This document shows positions 4,971-8,003 of a stretch of 8,003 nucleotides of DNA, piece by piece. Location of the stretch: positions 1 through 8,003 of the forward strand of contig JAAXHZ010000310.1 of NCBI GenBank assembly GCA_012270625.1, given 5' to 3'. The notes under the pieces are model-generated. The model was not told where the DNA came from. It did not search any database and saw only the letters and a list, made by a program, of their open reading frames with translations. A program made the translations under genes and the position numbers. The first letter of the stretch is position 1, and the number at the start of each line of letters is the position of its first letter. This stretch comes from Dehalococcoidia bacterium. Lineage in GTDB: Bacteria > Chloroflexota > Dehalococcoidia > SAR202 > UBA11138.

Positions 4971-7427
4971 ATGACCGAACATCTTAAAGTCCCAATAGAA
5001 AGACTGGCGCCGTTCTGCGAGCCGAGCACACTCGGCTTCGAGACGACCGACGAGGTCGAGCCGCTGGAGGGGACGATCGGGCAAGATCGGGCGGTCAGCG
5101 CGCTGGAAATGGGGCTTGAGATAGACGCGCCTGGATTCAACGTGTTCGTATCCGGCGCTCCGGGAACCGGACGCAGCTCGGCGCTCCACTCGTATCTCGA
5201 CCGAATAGCGCCCGGAAGACCGAATCCGCCGGACTGGGGTTACATACACAACTTCCAGAATCCCACCCAGCCGGTGCCCATCAGCCTTCCATGCGGCATG
5301 ATGAGGGAGCTGCGCGATGACATGGACCAGCTAATCGAAACATGCCGCGCCCGGATCCCCAATGCCTTCGAGAGCGACGACTACACCCATCGCATCAATG
5401 AGGTAATGGCAGAAATCCAGCGCCAACGTCAGGAGATCAACGAAGAGCTGGAATCTCAAGCACGATCGAAGGGGTTTGCGATCTCTTCGACACAAGTTGG
5501 AATAACGCCCGTCCCGCTGCATCCCGAAGGTCGCCCATTGACTCAGAACGAGTTCGGGCAGCTCCCGGATACCGAGCAGGATCAGCTGCGCTCCGCTGCC
5601 AACGAGATTCAGCGCTCCATCGCACACATGACGGCTGAGTACCGAAGACTCGACAAGGAGGCCAACGACCGCAGGCTTGAAGTAGATGCCGAGCTGGTCC
5701 GATTCACACTCAAGCCGATCATAGACGAGCTCCAAGAGAAGTACGCGGACCACTCGCACGTAGTCGGCTATCTGGACGACGTAGAGGCCGACATGGTCGT
5801 CAATACCCAGGCGTTCAAGATGGAGACAGATGACGGTCACGCGGCGTATGACCGGAGCGCCCAGGGAAAGGAAACCTTCTTTGCGCGTTACAGAGTGAAC
5901 GACCTCATCGACAACACTTACTGTAACGGCGCTCCGGTGGAGTTCGAGGAGAATCCCAGCTACTACAACCTGTTTGGACGCATCGACTATCGCGCCACTG
6001 CTGGGGTCATGACCACCGACCACACGATGATCAGCCCCGGCGCCATCCATCGCGCCAACGGCGGTTACCTCGTGGTCCAGGCCCGGGACCTGCTCAAGAG
6101 TGGGCTGGCGTGGGACACGCTCAAGCGGGTTCTGCGGAGCGGCGAGATCAGGGTGGAGAACATCGGAGAGCAGAACACGCCTCTTCCAACCACGTCGATG
6201 CGGCCACAGCCCATCCCAGTCAGCGCGAAGGTCGTGCTGGTGGGAACGCCCGGCATACTGAGCGTTCTCCGCAGGTCCGACGAGGACTTCAGACGCTACT
6301 TCAAAGTGACCGCCGAGTTCGACGGGACAATGGAGAGGACTCCGGAGAACCTGTCCCGTTACGCGGCATTTGTCGCGTCCGAGGTTGCGCGCAACGGGCT
6401 GCGCAGATTCGACAGCTCTGCCGTTGCGGTCGTGCTGGACCACTCCAGCCGCATGGTCGGGAACCAGACCAAGCTGACCACACGGTTCATGAGCGTGTCG
6501 GACGTTCTCACCGAGTCCGACTACTGGGCTGGCAAGTCAGATTCCGACACAGTGAGGTTGGAACACGTAGAGAAGGCCCTGCGGCAGCGGGAATATCGCG
6601 TCAGTCTTGGTGAAGAGAGGCTGCGCGAGTCGATAGAGAACGACACTATACGCATCGACACCCAGGGAGAAGTCGTGGGCCAGCTGAATGGCCTCGCGGT
6701 GTACTACCTGGGCGAGCACAGCTTCGGCAGACCCAGCCGTGTCAGCGCGCGGGTGTCAGTCGGTACCGGTCGGATCATAAACATAGACCGCGAGACCAGA
6801 CTGAGCGGACGCATCCACAACAAGGGGTTCCTGATCCTGAACGGCTACCTCCAGGGCAAGTACGGTCATAACAGGCGCCTGTCGATGTCGGCCAGCATCA
6901 CGTTCGAGCAGTCCTACTCGCAGATCGAAGGCGACAGCGCGTCGTCAACCGAGCTGTACGCGCTGCTCTCCGCGCTGTCGGGTCTCCCAATCAGACAAGG
7001 GATAGCGGTTACCGGTTCGGTCAACCAGGCCGGCGAGGTACAGGCCATCGGCGGCGCGACGTACAAGATCGAGGGCTTCTTCAAGGTGTGCGAGGCCAGA
7101 GGTCTGACCGGGAGCCAGGGCGTGATGATCCCGAAAGACAACGTCCGAAATCTGGCGCTTAAACCAGAAGTGATCAAAGCTGTCAAGGACAGAAAATTCC
7201 ACATCTACGCAGTCTCCACCATAGACGAGGGGATAGAGGTCCTGACTGGTGTCGAAGCCGGAGGTCTGGGCGAGGACGACGACTACCCGGACGGGACGGT
7301 TCACTCCCTTGTCGAGCGGCGACTCAGTGAGATGAGCCGCCGCGCGCAGCGAGACCAACAGCGGCAGCGCGATCGGGACCCATCCGAGTCCGACCCAGGC
7401 GACACGACCGACGAGTCAGACCACTGA
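4971..7427 (+). CDS. Lon-family AAA+ protease (AAA_32 / LonB-LonC-like)
   Basis: The 818-residue protein has the layout of Lon-related proteases with an internal helical insertion (YcbZ/AAA_32 type). A short N-terminus with IGQDRAVSALEMGLEI (36-51) precedes the Walker A region SGAPGTGRSS (61-70). A long coiled-coil insertion follows (about 110-260), then the rest of the ATPase with GAIHRANGGYLVVQARDLL (357-375) and KVVLVGTPGILSVL..DEDFRRYFKV (420-446). The C-terminal Lon protease domain (about 565-760) carries catalytic S656 (GDSAS) and K699 (IGGATYK). Their spacing of 43 residues equals that of E. coli Lon S679-K722. Position 68, normally Lys in Walker A, is Arg, and Q370 stands where Walker B usually has Asp. 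The tail (780-818) is charged and probably disordered. The gene starts one base after the antitoxin stop, with GGAG 12 nt upstream, and there is no separate promoter in the 1-nt gap. It degrades cytoplasmic proteins; the neighbouring antitoxin is a plausible substrate (inference). Confidence 0.9.
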   Translation: MTEHLKVPIERLAPFCEPSTLGFETTDEVEPLEGTIGQDRAVSALEMGLEIDAPGFNVFVSGAPGTGRSSALHSYLDRIAPGRPNPPDWGYIHNFQNPTQPVPISLPCGMMRELRDDMDQLIETCRARIPNAFESDDYTHRINEVMAEIQRQRQEINEELESQARSKGFAISSTQVGITPVPLHPEGRPLTQNEFGQLPDTEQDQLRSAANEIQRSIAHMTAEYRRLDKEANDRRLEVDAELVRFTLKPIIDELQEKYADHSHVVGYLDDVEADMVVNTQAFKMETDDGHAAYDRSAQGKETFFARYRVNDLIDNTYCNGAPVEFEENPSYYNLFGRIDYRATAGVMTTDHTMISPGAIHRANGGYLVVQARDLLKSGLAWDTLKRVLRSGEIRVENIGEQNTPLPTTSMRPQPIPVSAKVVLVGTPGILSVLRRSDEDFRRYFKVTAEFDGTMERTPENLSRYAAFVASEVARNGLRRFDSSAVAVVLDHSSRMVGNQTKLTTRFMSVSDVLTESDYWAGKSDSDTVRLEHVEKALRQREYRVSLGEERLRESIENDTIRIDTQGEVVGQLNGLAVYYLGEHSFGRPSRVSARVSVGTGRIINIDRETRLSGRIHNKGFLILNGYLQGKYGHNRRLSMSASITFEQSYSQIEGDSASSTELYALLSALSGLPIRQGIAVTGSVNQAGEVQAIGGATYKIEGFFKVCEARGLTGSQGVMIPKDNVRNLALKPEVIKAVKDRKFHIYAVSTIDEGIEVLTGVEAGGLGEDDDYPDGTVHSLVERRLSEMSRRAQRDQQRQRDRDPSESDPGDTTDESDH

Positions 7428-7442
7428 CCTCGCCCCGATCCC

Positions 7443-7853
7443 TCATCGTCGCGCATCCAGGTAGGACTGGAGGATGACCGCCGCGGCTGAGGCGTCGATG
7501 TGGCCCCTGTCGCGGCCGCTACCTCGTCCGCCTCTCATGTCCGTGAGCAGGCGCCTCGCCTGTACCGTCGATAGTCTCTCGTCCACAGTCACGACCGGTA
7601 TGTCGGTAGCTGAGCGCAGCTCACGAATGAACTGGCGGACCTTGGCTGCCTGCGCGCCGCTCTCGCCGGCGAGTGTCAGCGGCATCCCAACGACGATGCT
7701 GGTCGCGCCGTTGTCTGTGACGACTTGGATGATGTCCTGAACGTCGGACGGCCCTCTCTCAACGGCGCCGAGAGGCGACGCGAGGAGGCCAGTGGGATCG
7801 GAGATAGCAAGGCCGACTCTCCGGTCGCCCACATCCAGCGCCAGGACTCTCAT
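7443..7853 (-). CDS. ruvX: Putative pre-16S rRNA nuclease / Holliday junction resolvase-like RuvX (YqgF)
   Basis: The 136-residue protein is a full-length YqgF/RuvX RNase H-fold protein. LALDVGDRRVGLAISD (4-19) carries the first catalytic Asp (D7); GMPLTLAGESGAQA (56-69) is the family's central loop; VTVDERLSTVQARR (88-101) carries E92; HIDASAAAVILQSYLD (118-133) carries D120. The family processes the 5' end of 16S rRNA in E. coli and was earlier proposed as a Holliday junction resolvase. ATG at 7853 is supported by AGGTGG (7865-7860 on the minus strand) 6 nt upstream. The gene converges on the protease gene with a 15-nt gap and no visible terminator. Upstream lie a hairpin and repeat copies, and no obvious promoter in what is visible. 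It is an ordinary housekeeping gene. Confidence 0.95.
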   Translation of the reverse strand: MRVLALDVGDRRVGLAISDPTGLLASPLGAVERGPSDVQDIIQVVTDNGATSIVVGMPLTLAGESGAQAAKVRQFIRELRSATDIPVVTVDERLSTVQARRLLTDMRGGRGSGRDRGHIDASAAAVILQSYLDARR

Positions 7854-7890
7854 AGGCTGCCACCTAGCTGAGACATGTATTCACCCCCAT

Positions 7891-7909
7891 CCCCGTATCA
7901 AGTACGGGG
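7891..7909. repeat. perfect 7-bp hairpin upstream of ruvX
   Basis: CCCCGTA (7891-7897) and TACGGGG (7903-7909) flank TCAAG. It directly adjoins the repeat block at 7911-8003 and is probably part of the same composite element, lying about 40 nt before the ruvX start. There is no T-run on either side, so it is not a typical intrinsic terminator. Confidence 0.6.
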
Positions 7910-7910
7910 C

Positions 7911-8003
7911 AGGCTCCAGCCCTCTCCCTGAGGGAGGGTTGAGAGGGGTAGGCATCCGTACTTTTCATCCTCACCCCAGCCCTCTCCCTGAGACGCTTGA
8001 TGC
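7911..8003 (-). repeat. inverted, partial copies of the dispersed hairpin repeat
   Basis: CCAGCCCTCTCCCTGAGGGAGGG (7917-7938 region) is a copy whose right stem has lost GA, so the hairpin is damaged. TCATCCTCACCCCAGCCCTCTCCCTGAG (7965-7992 region) is a second copy broken off after GAG, diverging from the core in ACGCTTGATGC at the window edge. Read on the minus strand both match the core at 480-508. The spacer between them has GGGTAGGCATCCGTAC, related to the sequence at about 426-441. The element runs past the window end. Confidence 0.75.

Noticed and set aside
5331..6443. 370-codon open frame on the minus strand inside the protease gene
   Set aside because: It is a shadow of the + strand gene, which has clear domain motifs throughout. 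The antisense product shows no recognisable domain or start signals.
7428..7442. Bidirectional terminator between the protease gene and ruvX
   Set aside because: The 15-bp gap has no inverted repeat or T-run. Termination must occur elsewhere or be Rho-dependent.
7871..7901. ruvX promoter from TTGATA (7901-7896, minus strand) and TACATG
   Set aside because: The -10 candidate matches the consensus poorly and the -35 lies inside the 7891-7909 hairpin. The support is too weak to list.

Overview
The window looks like a bacterial chromosome segment of fairly high GC with seven genes, six on the + strand and one on the - strand. The most likely source is a Chloroflexota/Dehalococcoidia-like (SAR202-type) lineage. 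This rests on the GRSI..FLV.VM..F...HR.AAR.LL repeat domain, a Uma2 nuclease with a heptad tail, a Lon-related AAA_32-type protease, and dispersed CCCTCTCCC-NNN-GGGAGAGGG hairpin repeats. It is an inference from remembered family patterns, not a search result.

Layout. 1-1020: 3'-part of an Mrr-type restriction endonuclease gene whose true start lies left of the window. It has two copies of a small N-terminal domain, then a linker encoded by an inserted hairpin repeat, then the Mrr catalytic domain. 1086-1838: a Uma2-family PD-(D/E)XK protein with its own extended -10 promoter and a heptad-repeat coiled-coil tail. 1877-4166: an extended -10 promoter and a structured leader, then a two-gene unit. 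The first gene is an SMP-30/gluconolactonase-like hydrolase with a TTG start; the second is an FAD-dependent DAO-type oxidoreductase with a GTG start. The oxidoreductase C-terminus is written by a short element with terminal inverted repeats (4072-4176).

4197-7427: a strong sigma70-like promoter overlapped by a perfect 7+7 bp dyad, followed by a RelE/HigB (Gp49-type) toxin, an XRE antitoxin and an 818-residue Lon-family protease. The toxin-antitoxin gap is 19 nt and the antitoxin-protease gap is 1 nt. The three genes look like one transcription unit in which the protease would come under the antitoxin-controlled promoter. Lon proteases are the classical degraders of antitoxins, so this is the most interesting arrangement here. 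7443-7853 (-): ruvX/yqgF, convergent with the protease gene. 7891-8003: upstream of ruvX, a hairpin and two more partial copies of the dispersed repeat in inverted orientation.

Two themes connect the window. The first is a dispersed GC-rich hairpin repeat that has inserted into or beside genes at least three times and is translated in two different frames. The second is accessory content (two nuclease-like genes and a toxin-antitoxin pair with visibly lower GC) between ordinary metabolic and housekeeping genes. No stretch longer than 300 bases lacks a gene, and I see no tRNA, rRNA, CRISPR array or transposase.
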